33,724 nt of DNA from Halothiobacillus sp. 35-54-62 (GTDB lineage: Bacteria > Pseudomonadota > Gammaproteobacteria > Halothiobacillales > Halothiobacillaceae): NCBI GenBank assembly GCA_002281295.1, contig NCFS01000010.1, forward strand, positions 1 to 33,724. The letters are read 5' to 3'. The notes beneath the pieces were generated by a model. It worked only from the letters and a program-made list of their open reading frames with translations, was not told where the DNA came from and made no database searches. Both the position numbers and the translations under genes were made by a program. Positions 18,839 through 26,558 of this stretch are shown in pieces (position 1 is the first letter of the stretch; every line of letters starts with the position of its first letter).

Positions 18839-20949
18839 ACAACCCCGCCCCGCATCGCAAAAGCCCTTATTCCGCCGCTTTTAAACCACTGCCCGCGCCG
18901 GCCCCTTTAGCGCTGGCCGTTGCCTCGGCAATTGCCTTTACGCTGAGCCTACCTGCCGCTTTTGCGGCAGATACCGCACTGCCTGCCATCACGATTGCAG
19001 CCGATGCCTTGGTTGATCCCAATACCGCCCGCATCACCCCCAATAACCCAAGCCTTGCCCCGGGCGCCGATGTAACCGATCAACTCGCCAGCATTGCCGG
19101 CGTGTGGAGCAGCCGCAAATCGGGGCATGGCAACGATCTAATCATTCGGGGCCAGCGCAATAACCAAATTAATACCTGGTTAGATGGCGCGAGCATTCAA
19201 GGCGCTTGCCCTAATCGCATGGATCCGCCCACCAGCTTTGGCACACTGATTGGCTATGATCGCGTCATAGTCGATAAGGGCGTAAATTCCTTGCAATATG
19301 GCGCGGGCGGCAGTGGTGGCACCATTCGCATGGAGCGGGATACCGCCGCCCTCGCCGAGCAAACCGGTGTGCACGGTAAGATAGACTATAGCTTAAACAG
19401 CAATGGCCTTAATGGCCAAGGCGGTGCCGATGTGTTGGCCAGTAATGGTCAGGCGTACCTGCGCGCCATAGGCTCGATGGCCAACGGCAGCAATTACACC
19501 GATGGCAACGGCACGGAGGTGCCCGCCAGTTACAAACAACGCACAGGCGCATTAATCGCAGGCTATAAATTCAACGAGGCAAGCGGGGTGGAAGCATCGG
19601 TTGAACGCAACCGCATGGTCGATGTGCGCTATGCAGCCTTAGGCATGGATAGCGTGTTCGACAACGCCACAACCTACCGCTTAAAAGGCTGGTTGGGCAA
19701 TTTAAGCGGGCCTGTTTCTGCCATTAAGGCCGAGGTTTATCAGACGAATGTCGATCACCTCATGGATAACTATACGCTGCGCCCCGTCCCCGTAGGCGGC
19801 ATGAAAATGTACTCACCTGCAACGGCCAAAACCACCGGGGGGCGGGTTACGCTCACATCAAATCTGGGGAACGTTCGCGTAGATTATGGCTTGGATGCCG
19901 TGCGCGTTGAGCGAAATGCCGGGGTTTACACCCCAACTAATACCGTAACCCCGATGTATCGCCAATGGCCCGGCTCGGTTCTCGATCAAGTGGGCGCATT
20001 TAGCGAGGCCACATGGCAGCTAACCCCGGTCGATACCCTTAAAGGTGGGCTGCGGATTGATCGCTTCACCTCAAAAATTGATGGCACCCTAGGAAACAGT
20101 ATTGCCACCGATGCCCTCGTGCCACTGGCCACCCGCACGGCAGCCATTGATAACAAAACCCAAAATGAAATCAGCGCATTATTGCGCTACGAGCATCTAT
20201 TTAATGCCCAATTAAAAGGCTACGCCGGCTTAAGCCGCACGGCCGTGGCACCCGATGCAACCCAGCTTTATTCCTTACTTAAAGGCAAAAATAGCTTAGG
20301 CCAACCCCTTATCTCTCAGGTGGGCAACCCCAATTTAACATCAGAGCGACATAACCAAATTAACGTGGGTTTGAGTGGCGTTAATGGGGCTCTCACTTGG
20401 GATGGCAGCATTTATTATGACCGCGTCCAAGATTACATTTTGCAAGATCGTGCTGCAGTCGGCATTAACCCGCAAGCCACGGTGTTCCGTAATATCAACG
20501 CCGAACTTTATGGCTTTGATGGCAGCGCGCGCTACGCACTCACGCAAACACTCAGCCTGCGCGGCCAGCTGGCCTATGTGCGCGGCAAAGATACCAGTGA
20601 TAATCGCAACTTGCCGCAAATGCCGCCTGTGACCGGTACAGTGGGTATCGATTACACCCAAGCAAAATGGCAAGCCGGCACCAGCTTAGATTTTGCGGCG
20701 CGCGCAACGAATATCGATACCCAAAGTGGTTTAGATAAAAGTGAAACCGGCGGCTTTGGGGTTGCTAACTTATATGTTGCATACAAAGTAACGCCCCGTT
20801 GGCAGATTTCAACCGGCATCGATAATGTGTTTGATAAAACCTATTCCATGCACGTCAATCGCCAATATAGCGCCTTGTTTGGCAACCCGAACCTAACAGT
20901 CAACGAGCCGGGGCGCACCGTGTGGGCCAAGTTAAACGGCTCTTTTTAA
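18832..20949 (+). CDS. oprC: TonB-dependent copper receptor, OprC/NosA type
   Basis: An outer membrane beta-barrel of 705 aa that should import copper using TonB energy. It has a signal peptide (about residues 1-45, cleavage near AFAADT), a plug domain (DVTDQLASIAGVWSSRKSGHGNDLIIRG, then GYDRVIVDKGVNSLQYGAGGSGGTIRMERD) and a barrel ending in the aromatic residue F705. Two pieces match the copper site described for Pseudomonas OprC: Cys126 and Met130 in GACPNRMDPPTS, and His309 and Met311 in DHLMDNYTLRP, the CxxxM and HxM ligands. The start lies after a weak AGGA 11 bases upstream. It is transcribed alone and ends at a strong terminator. The substrate call rests on those ligands. Confidence 0.92.
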   Translation: MVNNPAPHRKSPYSAAFKPLPAPAPLALAVASAIAFTLSLPAAFAADTALPAITIAADALVDPNTARITPNNPSLAPGADVTDQLASIAGVWSSRKSGHGNDLIIRGQRNNQINTWLDGASIQGACPNRMDPPTSFGTLIGYDRVIVDKGVNSLQYGAGGSGGTIRMERDTAALAEQTGVHGKIDYSLNSNGLNGQGGADVLASNGQAYLRAIGSMANGSNYTDGNGTEVPASYKQRTGALIAGYKFNEASGVEASVERNRMVDVRYAALGMDSVFDNATTYRLKGWLGNLSGPVSAIKAEVYQTNVDHLMDNYTLRPVPVGGMKMYSPATAKTTGGRVTLTSNLGNVRVDYGLDAVRVERNAGVYTPTNTVTPMYRQWPGSVLDQVGAFSEATWQLTPVDTLKGGLRIDRFTSKIDGTLGNSIATDALVPLATRTAAIDNKTQNEISALLRYEHLFNAQLKGYAGLSRTAVAPDATQLYSLLKGKNSLGQPLISQVGNPNLTSERHNQINVGLSGVNGALTWDGSIYYDRVQDYILQDRAAVGINPQATVFRNINAELYGFDGSARYALTQTLSLRGQLAYVRGKDTSDNRNLPQMPPVTGTVGIDYTQAKWQAGTSLDFAARATNIDTQSGLDKSETGGFGVANLYVAYKVTPRWQISTGIDNVFDKTYSMHVNRQYSALFGNPNLTVNEPGRTVWAKLNGSF

Positions 20950-20956
20950 AGACCGC

Positions 20957-20973
20957 GCCCTGCATTGCAGGGC
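20957..20973. repeat. Short perfect hairpin after the copper receptor
   Basis: GCCCTGC, loop ATT, GCAGGGC: a perfect 7-bp stem 8 bases after the oprC stop. It directly abuts the terminator hairpin and may protect the 3' end of the transcript or take part in termination. Confidence 0.5.
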
Positions 20974-21012
20974 ACATAAAAAACCCGCCGTTGGGCGGGT
21001 TTTTTTATGTGC
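20972..21012. terminator. Bidirectional rho-independent terminator
   Basis: The left arm GCACAT, six A, CCCGCC pairs with the right arm GGCGGG, seven T, ATGTGC around the loop GTTG. The core is GC-rich and each arm ends in an A or T tract, so on either strand the hairpin is followed by a U run. It lies between the stop codons of the convergent oprC (20949) and the sigma-54 activator (21027) and should serve both. Confidence 0.9.
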
Positions 21013-21026
21013 GCAAAATTAACCGC

Positions 21027-21989
21027 TTATTGAATTGAAAACTTTTTTAATCGGTATAAAAACGTATCTCGCGATAAGCTTAGCAACCGCGCCGCGCGGC
21101 TCTTGTTGCCCCCCGTGCGGGCTAGGGCTTGGCGCAATAAATCAGATTCCATCGCTTCTAAATCCACCCCATTTTCAGGTAAATCATAGCGAGGGGCTTT
21201 CACCCCATCGACTTTTGCGGCCCGAAGCTCTTGCGGTAAATTTTCTACATCGACGGTGCGCCCGGCATTCAAAATAACCAAACGTTCGGCCAAATTACGC
21301 AATTCCCGCACATTTCCCGGCCAAGGATGGCGACGAATCACGCCCTGAGCATTGGCGGTTAGCCTCGGTAAATGCACATCATATCGCTGCGCAAAATCAG
21401 CCATAAATCGAGCCAACAGCCAATCAATATCGCCTTGGCGCGCACGCAATGGTGGTAATTCGATCGGCACCACTTGCAGGCGATAAAACAAATCCGCCCG
21501 AAATTGCCCCAAGGCCACTAATTGCGCTAAATCACGATGGGTTGCCGCCACCAAACGCACATTAACGCGTTGCGCTTGGGTATCACCCAGGCTTAAAACT
21601 TCACCGGTTTCTAAAAAACGCAACAACTTAGCCTGCACGGGTAAGCTGAGTTCGGCAATTTCATCCAGAAATAAGGTGCCGCCCTCTGCCGCGCGAATCA
21701 TGCCCGCATAATCCGCTTGTGCGCTGGTAAAAGCGCCCCGCTTATGGCCAAACAATTGCGACTCGGCCAAAGATTCAGAGAAGGTCGCGCAATTAACCGC
21801 CACATAAGGCGCCGCCTGACGCCGAGAACCGGCATGCAGCGCACGGGCAACCAGCTCTTTGCCCGTACCCGATTCACCAAGAATTAAGGTTGTCGCTTCA
21901 GTTGCGGCCACAATTTGTACGCTGCGCAGTATCGATTCAAATATCGGTGATTGAGTCCAAATTTGAGAAAAAATCGCTGGCTGTGACAT
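21027..21989 (-). CDS. Sigma-54-dependent transcriptional activator without receiver domain
   Basis: A 320-aa protein made of an AAA+ sigma-54 interaction domain and a C-terminal Fis-type helix-turn-helix, with almost no N-terminal sensor (about 20 residues). Seen are Walker A GESGTGKE (38-45), the L1 loop GAFTSA (85-90) in place of the usual GAFTGA, Walker B GGTLFLDE (103-110), FRADLFYRL with the arginine fingers (about 164-170), WPGNVREL (sensor II) and the HTH in the last 45 residues (GGNKSRAARLLSLSRDTFLYRLKK). The ATG at 21989 is chosen because GAGAAG lies just upstream; a TTG at 22010 would add seven residues. Like PspF, it would need control by a partner protein. The target genes are unknown. 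Confidence 0.88.
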   Translation of the reverse strand: MSQPAIFSQIWTQSPIFESILRSVQIVAATEATTLILGESGTGKELVARALHAGSRRQAAPYVAVNCATFSESLAESQLFGHKRGAFTSAQADYAGMIRAAEGGTLFLDEIAELSLPVQAKLLRFLETGEVLSLGDTQAQRVNVRLVAATHRDLAQLVALGQFRADLFYRLQVVPIELPPLRARQGDIDWLLARFMADFAQRYDVHLPRLTANAQGVIRRHPWPGNVRELRNLAERLVILNAGRTVDVENLPQELRAAKVDGVKAPRYDLPENGVDLEAMESDLLRQALARTGGNKSRAARLLSLSRDTFLYRLKKFSIQ

Positions 21990-22021
21990 AAGGCGCTTCT
22001 CTGACAACAAAATAGAAGCAA

Positions 22022-22027
22022 ATTATA
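22022..22027 (-). promoter_or_regulatory. Candidate -10 box for the sigma-54 activator gene
   Basis: A perfect TATAAT on the minus strand, 33 bases before the preferred ATG, within the 83-base gap after the peroxiredoxin gene. A -35 is not clear (GTGGCA at 17 bases is weak), and the spacing does not fit a -24/-12 promoter. Confidence 0.4.
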
Positions 22028-22072
22028 ATGCGGCATGTGTTAATTGCCACATAAAAAGCATCTATTGCCGGA

Positions 22073-22612
22073 TTAATGCAGCAATTTTTCAAGTGCCGCA
22101 ATAATTTGCTTGCTGTGATCTTTGGGGTCAACATCGGTATAAATCGCCGCCAAACGGCCTTGCGGGTCGATGATGAAGGTATGCCGCTTGGCAAATTTCA
22201 TCAGGCCAAAAATTGAAAACAGCGAATCGTAATCGGCGGCCACCTTGCCATCATCATCGGCGAGCAAGGTGTAGGGCAGATGGTATTTTTTGGCAAAACG
22301 TTCATGGCTTGCGATGCTATCTTCACTAATACCCACGACCGTCACCCCCAGCCCTTGAATGGTGGCGATGTCATCACGAAATTGGCAAGCCTCGGTTGTG
22401 CAGCCCGGGGTTTCGTCTTTGGGGTAAAAATACAAAACCAGCCATTTACCCCGATAATCCGCCAGTGAATGCAGTTTGCCCGCCTGATCGGGCAAGCTGA
22501 ATGCGGGAGCCGCATCGCCCACCTGCAGTTCTGCCGCTTGCGCATTTGCGCCAAAAAATAATCCCAACATCAATACCCACCCGAAATAAAGGGAACGAAC
22601 CGAACCAATCAT
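22073..22612 (-). CDS. Exported peroxiredoxin, PrxQ/Bcp subfamily
   Basis: A thiol peroxidase that reduces H2O2 and organic hydroperoxides. From the ATG at 22612 the product has 179 aa with a cleavable signal peptide (about 1-26, ending ANAQA), so it acts in the periplasm, unlike cytoplasmic Bcp. The peroxidatic cysteine is C71 and the resolving cysteine C76 in KDETPGCTTEACQFRD, the five-residue spacing of alpha-helical PrxQ. Further blocks are APAFSLPDQAGK, VVGISEDSIASHERFAKKYHLPYTLLADDDGKVAADY and RHTFIIDPQGRLAAIY. The open frame reaches 22654 through a TTG, but the extra 14 residues look non-native. It is divergent from mscL. Confidence 0.9.
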   Translation of the reverse strand: MIGSVRSLYFGWVLMLGLFFGANAQAAELQVGDAAPAFSLPDQAGKLHSLADYRGKWLVLYFYPKDETPGCTTEACQFRDDIATIQGLGVTVVGISEDSIASHERFAKKYHLPYTLLADDDGKVAADYDSLFSIFGLMKFAKRHTFIIDPQGRLAAIYTDVDPKDHSKQIIAALEKLLH

Positions 22613-22739
22613 TAGAAACACCCATGAATTATTAGGCAACAAAACACAATTCAACTATAGAACAGCGGGCAGCGGTTTTGCCGCATCAATGGCATAATTT
22701 ACAGCGCAATGATGATTTTAATTTTCAAGGAGTCGAGCG

Positions 22740-23141
22740 ATGTCATTAATCAGTGAGTTTAAAGAGTTTGCCATGAAGGGCAATGTGATCGATATGGCGG
22801 TTGGCGTTATTATCGGTGTGGCCTTTGGCAAGGTGATTTCATCGGTGGTGGCCGACATTATTATGCCCCCTTTGGGCTTGCTGATTGGGGGGATTGATTT
22901 CAGCCATTTGAGCATTGTGCTGCAAGCGGCGCACGATAAAGTACCTGAAGTTGCCATTCGTTATGGCTTGTTTATACAAACCGCACTAGATTTTACGATT
23001 GTGGCTTTTGCGATTTTCATGGCGTTAAAGCTCATCAACAAACTCAAAAAGCCCGTGGTTGAAGCGCCACCGGCGCCCTCAGAACCCGCTGCCGATATTC
23101 AGCTTTTAACCGAAATTCGCGATTTACTTAAACAAAAGTAA
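22740..23141 (+). CDS. mscL: Large-conductance mechanosensitive channel
   Basis: An inner membrane pentameric channel that opens under membrane tension and releases solutes during hypo-osmotic shock. The 133-aa protein begins with the amphipathic N-terminal helix [15 protein letters not shown], then TM1 ([31 protein letters not shown]), a periplasmic loop, TM2 (about 76-97, [18 protein letters not shown]) and the cytoplasmic helix with [27 protein letters not shown] precedes the ATG by 9 bases. It appears to be a single-gene unit, converging on the aldo/keto reductase. Confidence 0.97.
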   Translation: MSLISEFKEFAMKGNVIDMAVGVIIGVAFGKVISSVVADIIMPPLGLLIGGIDFSHLSIVLQAAHDKVPEVAIRYGLFIQTALDFTIVAFAIFMALKLINKLKKPVVEAPPAPSEPAADIQLLTEIRDLLKQK

Positions 23142-23172
23142 GCCATAAATCGCGCCGGTTACGATGGGTAAA

Positions 23173-24210
23173 TCACGGTGCCGGATTCGGCCAAACTTGA
23201 TCAATCGCATCAATGTCAGCCAGAATTTCATCGCTTAAGGTCACCTCGGCGGCGCTGATATTTTCGGCTAACTGCGCCAAGTTGGTTGCCCCGATAATCA
23301 CCGAGGTGGTAAACGATTGCTGTTTGGCAAATGCAATGGCCATCTGCGCGGGCATCAAGCCATGGCGCTGCGCTAAATCCCCATACGCTTGAGCCGCCGC
23401 CGGCACATTCGGCTTGGCATACCGCTGACCAAAACCGGCAAACTCGGTAATGCGCCCTGCCGCCTTAGCATCCTTCTGATATTTACCCGTTAGCCAACCA
23501 AAGGCCAGTGGGCTATAGGCTAATAAACCGATACCTGTATGGGTGCTTACTTCAGCCAGCCCGCCGGTTTCAAAGGTTCGGTTCATTAAATGATAGGCAT
23601 TTTGCACGCTGACGACGCGGGATAAATTAAAATCTCGGGCGGCTTGTTCAAACGCCATCACGCCATAGGGGGTTTCGTTCGATAAACCAATCGCCCGCAC
23701 TTTACCCGCTTGAACTAAAGCCGATAAGGCTCGCAATTGCGCCTCGATCGATTCCGCCGCGTGCTGCTGTCCCGCTTGGTAATAGCGCTCACCAAACATC
23801 GGCACATAGCGCTCGGGCCAGTGAATTTGGTACAAATCCACATAATCGGTGTGCAGGCGCTTTAAACTGGCCTCAATGGCCGTTTGAATGTGATGCGCGT
23901 TGATTTGCGGCCCGCCCCGAATCCATTTCATGCCGCGCGATGGGCCGGCAATTTTGGTGGCCAGCACCACGCTATCTCGCGCTTGCTTGGTAAGCCAAGT
24001 ACCCACGATTTCTTCGGTGCGGCCTTGCGTTTCCGCCCTCGGTGGCACGGGATACATTTCTGCCGTGTCGATAAAATTGATGCCTTGCGCCCGCGCAAAA
24101 TCGAGTTGCGCGTGCCCCTCAGATTCAGAATTTTGCTGACCAAACGTCATCGTGCCTAAGCATAATGCGCTGACCTTAATGCCTGAATGACCTAATTGAC
24201 GTTCTTCCAT
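23173..24210 (-). CDS. Aldo/keto reductase, Tas-like
   Basis: An NADPH-dependent oxidoreductase with a TIM-barrel fold, 345 aa. It resembles E. coli Tas in start (MEERQLGHSGIKVSALCLGTMTFGQQNSE) and length. Catalytic residues of the aldo/keto reductase tetrad are visible: Asp and Tyr in FIDTAEMYPV, Lys in VLATKIAG, His in LYQIHWPE. The NADPH site near the C-terminus includes SVIIGATNLAQLAENI. GGGAG lies a few bases before the ATG. The physiological substrate cannot be inferred. It stands alone, convergent with mscL and divergent from the 177-aa gene. Confidence 0.93.
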   Translation of the reverse strand: MEERQLGHSGIKVSALCLGTMTFGQQNSESEGHAQLDFARAQGINFIDTAEMYPVPPRAETQGRTEEIVGTWLTKQARDSVVLATKIAGPSRGMKWIRGGPQINAHHIQTAIEASLKRLHTDYVDLYQIHWPERYVPMFGERYYQAGQQHAAESIEAQLRALSALVQAGKVRAIGLSNETPYGVMAFEQAARDFNLSRVVSVQNAYHLMNRTFETGGLAEVSTHTGIGLLAYSPLAFGWLTGKYQKDAKAAGRITEFAGFGQRYAKPNVPAAAQAYGDLAQRHGLMPAQMAIAFAKQQSFTTSVIIGATNLAQLAENISAAEVTLSDEILADIDAIDQVWPNPAP

Positions 24211-24242
24211 TGGAATACTCCCGCGACAAAGCGCTTTTAACC

Positions 24243-24254
24243 GGCCAATTGGCC
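24243..24254. promoter_or_regulatory. 12-bp palindrome in the divergent region before the aldo/keto reductase
   Basis: GGCCAATTGGCC is a perfect palindrome 33 bases upstream of the aldo/keto reductase start, in a 178-base divergent spacer. Its position fits an operator for either neighbour, but no regulator is identified. Confidence 0.3.
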
Positions 24255-24388
24255 ATCAAACTTCGATAAATAGGCTAACATTCCCGCCGTTGACGGTGGC
24301 TCGCCCTTCACTGAAAACTCATTAACCTGCTAACAATAGCATAGGCAAACTTTCAACTGAGGGTCTGCCCTACCCGAGAATCGACATC

Positions 24389-24922
24389 ATGCAAAAACCT
24401 GCCAGCCAAATTTGTGCCACCCATATTGAACTGATTACGGCCGTAGCCGATAGTCGGCGTGCCGGAGAAATTCTCCCCGCCGCGCAGACTCAAATTGAAC
24501 AATATCAACACAATGGTTGGGTGCAATTGGCTCATACACTCACCTCATGGATGAACGGCGCCGAGCCGGATTTAGCGCGCCTTGACGCGGAAGATCAACA
24601 CATCATTTTGGGTATCGATTACGCCACAACACAACCCGATTGGCTTGAAACCTTGGGTGATGAGGCGCAAACAGAAGCGGCCGAATCCCTTGCGCAAATG
24701 ATTTTCGCCGCCACTTGGGGCGATTTTGACGCCCTCGAACTGCTCTCAAGCATGCGTGAAGCCGCCGAAGATGCTGGGGTGAATCAATCTGCCGCGCACG
24801 CATTTGTCGCGATGGTGGAGGGTGCGCGAGATATTGATCAACTACACAACAAGTTCCCCATGGCTGAACAAAGCCTGCTCAATGCCGTGTTGAATCAGTT
24901 AATTGAGAAAGAACACGCGTAA
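24389..24922 (+). CDS. Uncharacterised acidic protein, 177 aa
   Basis: I do not recognise the family. The product is acidic, rich in Ala, Glu, Asp, Gln and Leu, and looks almost wholly alpha-helical. It has no signal peptide, no membrane segment and only one Cys (residue 9), so it is probably cytoplasmic. The central part (QPDWLETLGDEAQTEAAESLAQMIFAATW) and the C-terminal half (DALELLSSMREAAEDAG, then LLNAVLNQLIEKEH) read as helical hairpins that could mediate protein-protein contacts. Codon use is like its neighbours, and the frame is clean over 534 bases, which argues for a real gene. A weak GAGAA precedes the ATG. It is divergent from the aldo/keto reductase and 145 bases before the efflux operon. 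Confidence 0.7.
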   Translation: MQKPASQICATHIELITAVADSRRAGEILPAAQTQIEQYQHNGWVQLAHTLTSWMNGAEPDLARLDAEDQHIILGIDYATTQPDWLETLGDEAQTEAAESLAQMIFAATWGDFDALELLSSMREAAEDAGVNQSAAHAFVAMVEGARDIDQLHNKFPMAEQSLLNAVLNQLIEKEHA

Positions 24923-25067
24923 TTCCGGCATCACAACACGGCACCCTGGCAATACCCCTCTTAGCCACGCACGGGCCGGTGCGAGCCGCACGAAAATAGC
25001 CTATGATGCGGTTCCAATCGTCGATTAACAAAAATAATATGGCGATAGAAATACATCCCGAGGATCT

Positions 25068-26558
25068 ATGTTGCGCCTATTTAGCCCGCCCCGCCCCCGT
25101 ATAGGGAGTCTTGCACTTGGTCTTGCGCTAAGCGTCATGGTGGCGGGCTGCACGACCGTTGGCCCCAATTACGAGGCGCCTAAGCTTCCTATGCCCTCTG
25201 ATTGGCAATCGACCCAGCCCCTCGCCGCATTGCCCGCAAGCCTGCCCGATCAAAGCCTGCGGCTGGCGCGCTGGTGGCAGGTGTTTGATGATGCACAACT
25301 CACCCAGCTGATTGATCAAGCGCTGGCCAATAACAAAGACATCCAGCAAGCCGAAGGCCGTTTACAAGAATCGCGGGCGCGCCGCGCGATCGCCGGTGCC
25401 GATCTTTTTCCTGTGGTGGGCGCCCGTGCTGCCGCGAACCGCACTGGCGGCAGTAGCGAGGCGGGCTTGGGGCTCACCAATAACGTATTTTCCAGCGGGT
25501 TTGATGCCAGTTGGGAGGCCGATATTTTTGGTGGCAAGCGCCGCGCAAGAGAAGCCGCTAGCGCGCAAGTACAAGCCAGTGAAGCGGATTTAGCCGATGT
25601 GCAAGTGAGCCTAACAGCCGAAGTGGGGCTTAACTACCTTAATCTGCGGGCGTATGAAACCCGGTTGCTCGTGGCCCGAAGCAATCTTCAAATTCAGACT
25701 GAAACCCGCGATATTGCCCACTGGCGACAATTGGCGGGGCTGACAACCCAGCTTGATGTGGATCAGGCAACCGCCACGCTGGAGCAAACCCGCGCGCAAA
25801 TTCCGCCGCTTGAAACCCTGATTGCGCAAACTAAACATCAAATTGCCTTTTTATTGGGGCTTAATCCCGATCAGGGTCCCGCGCTAACGCCCGCCCCAAT
25901 GCCTAAGACCACCGCCACCCTCGCTATCGGGATTCCGGCAGAATTACTCCGCCGCAGGCCCGATATTCGGCGAGCCGAGCGCCAACTGGCGGCGCAAACA
26001 GCGCAAGTCGGCGTGGCGACGGCGGCGCAATACCCCAATTTTTCGCTGAGTGGTAGCGTGGGGCTTGCCGCATTGGCCGCAGGTAATTTACTCACTGCGG
26101 GCGCTCAAACTTTTGCGCTCGGCAGCAATGCCGCTTGGACGGCCTTTGATGCGGGGCGCATCCGCCAAAATATTGTGGTGCAAAATGCCCTTCAAGCGCA
26201 GGCCTTAGGCCGGTACGAGGCCACGGTACTCACCGCCTTGTTACAAGTTGAAAACGCGCTCACAGCCTATGCCCGCGAACAGGAGCGCCAAGCGGCTCTC
26301 ATCAATGCCGTGCAAGCCGCGCAAAGTGCTGAACGCTTGGCGCGCAATCAATATGCCGCCGGTTTGGTGAGCTTTCAAACCGTGCTCGATACCCAGCGCA
26401 GCTTGCTCACACTGCAAGATCAAAAGGTAAGCAGCGCGGCGGCGGTTAGCACCGATTTAGTTCAACTCTATAAAGCACTGGGGGGCGGCTGGGCGACAAA
26501 CACCCCAGTGCCGCCCCAAACCCAGACACCATCCGCATTGGAGCACCCAACCCCATGA
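25068..26558 (+). CDS. Outer membrane efflux lipoprotein, NodT/OprM (TolC-like) family
   Basis: The outer membrane channel of a tripartite exporter, 496 aa. The N-terminal lipoprotein signal ends in the lipobox VAGC with Cys28, followed by TTVGPNYEAPKLP, the hallmark start of this family. Two OEP repeats follow, with ALANNKDIQQAEGRLQESRARRAIAGADLFP, FDASWEADIFGGKRRA and IPAELLRRRPDIRRAERQLAAQTAQVGVA in the first part and the second half ending QYAAGLVSFQTVLDTQRSLLTLQDQ. GAGGA precedes the ATG. Its stop overlaps the start of the adaptor gene by 4 bases, so it is the first gene of a coupled four-gene operon. Confidence 0.95.
   Translation: MLRLFSPPRPRIGSLALGLALSVMVAGCTTVGPNYEAPKLPMPSDWQSTQPLAALPASLPDQSLRLARWWQVFDDAQLTQLIDQALANNKDIQQAEGRLQESRARRAIAGADLFPVVGARAAANRTGGSSEAGLGLTNNVFSSGFDASWEADIFGGKRRAREAASAQVQASEADLADVQVSLTAEVGLNYLNLRAYETRLLVARSNLQIQTETRDIAHWRQLAGLTTQLDVDQATATLEQTRAQIPPLETLIAQTKHQIAFLLGLNPDQGPALTPAPMPKTTATLAIGIPAELLRRRPDIRRAERQLAAQTAQVGVATAAQYPNFSLSGSVGLAALAAGNLLTAGAQTFALGSNAAWTAFDAGRIRQNIVVQNALQAQALGRYEATVLTALLQVENALTAYAREQERQAALINAVQAAQSAERLARNQYAAGLVSFQTVLDTQRSLLTLQDQKVSSAAAVSTDLVQLYKALGGGWATNTPVPPQTQTPSALEHPTP

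Noticed and set aside
22040-22072. A -24/-12 (sigma-54) promoter before the activator gene
   Set aside because: GG and GC are 12 bases apart on the minus strand; the required spacing is 10.
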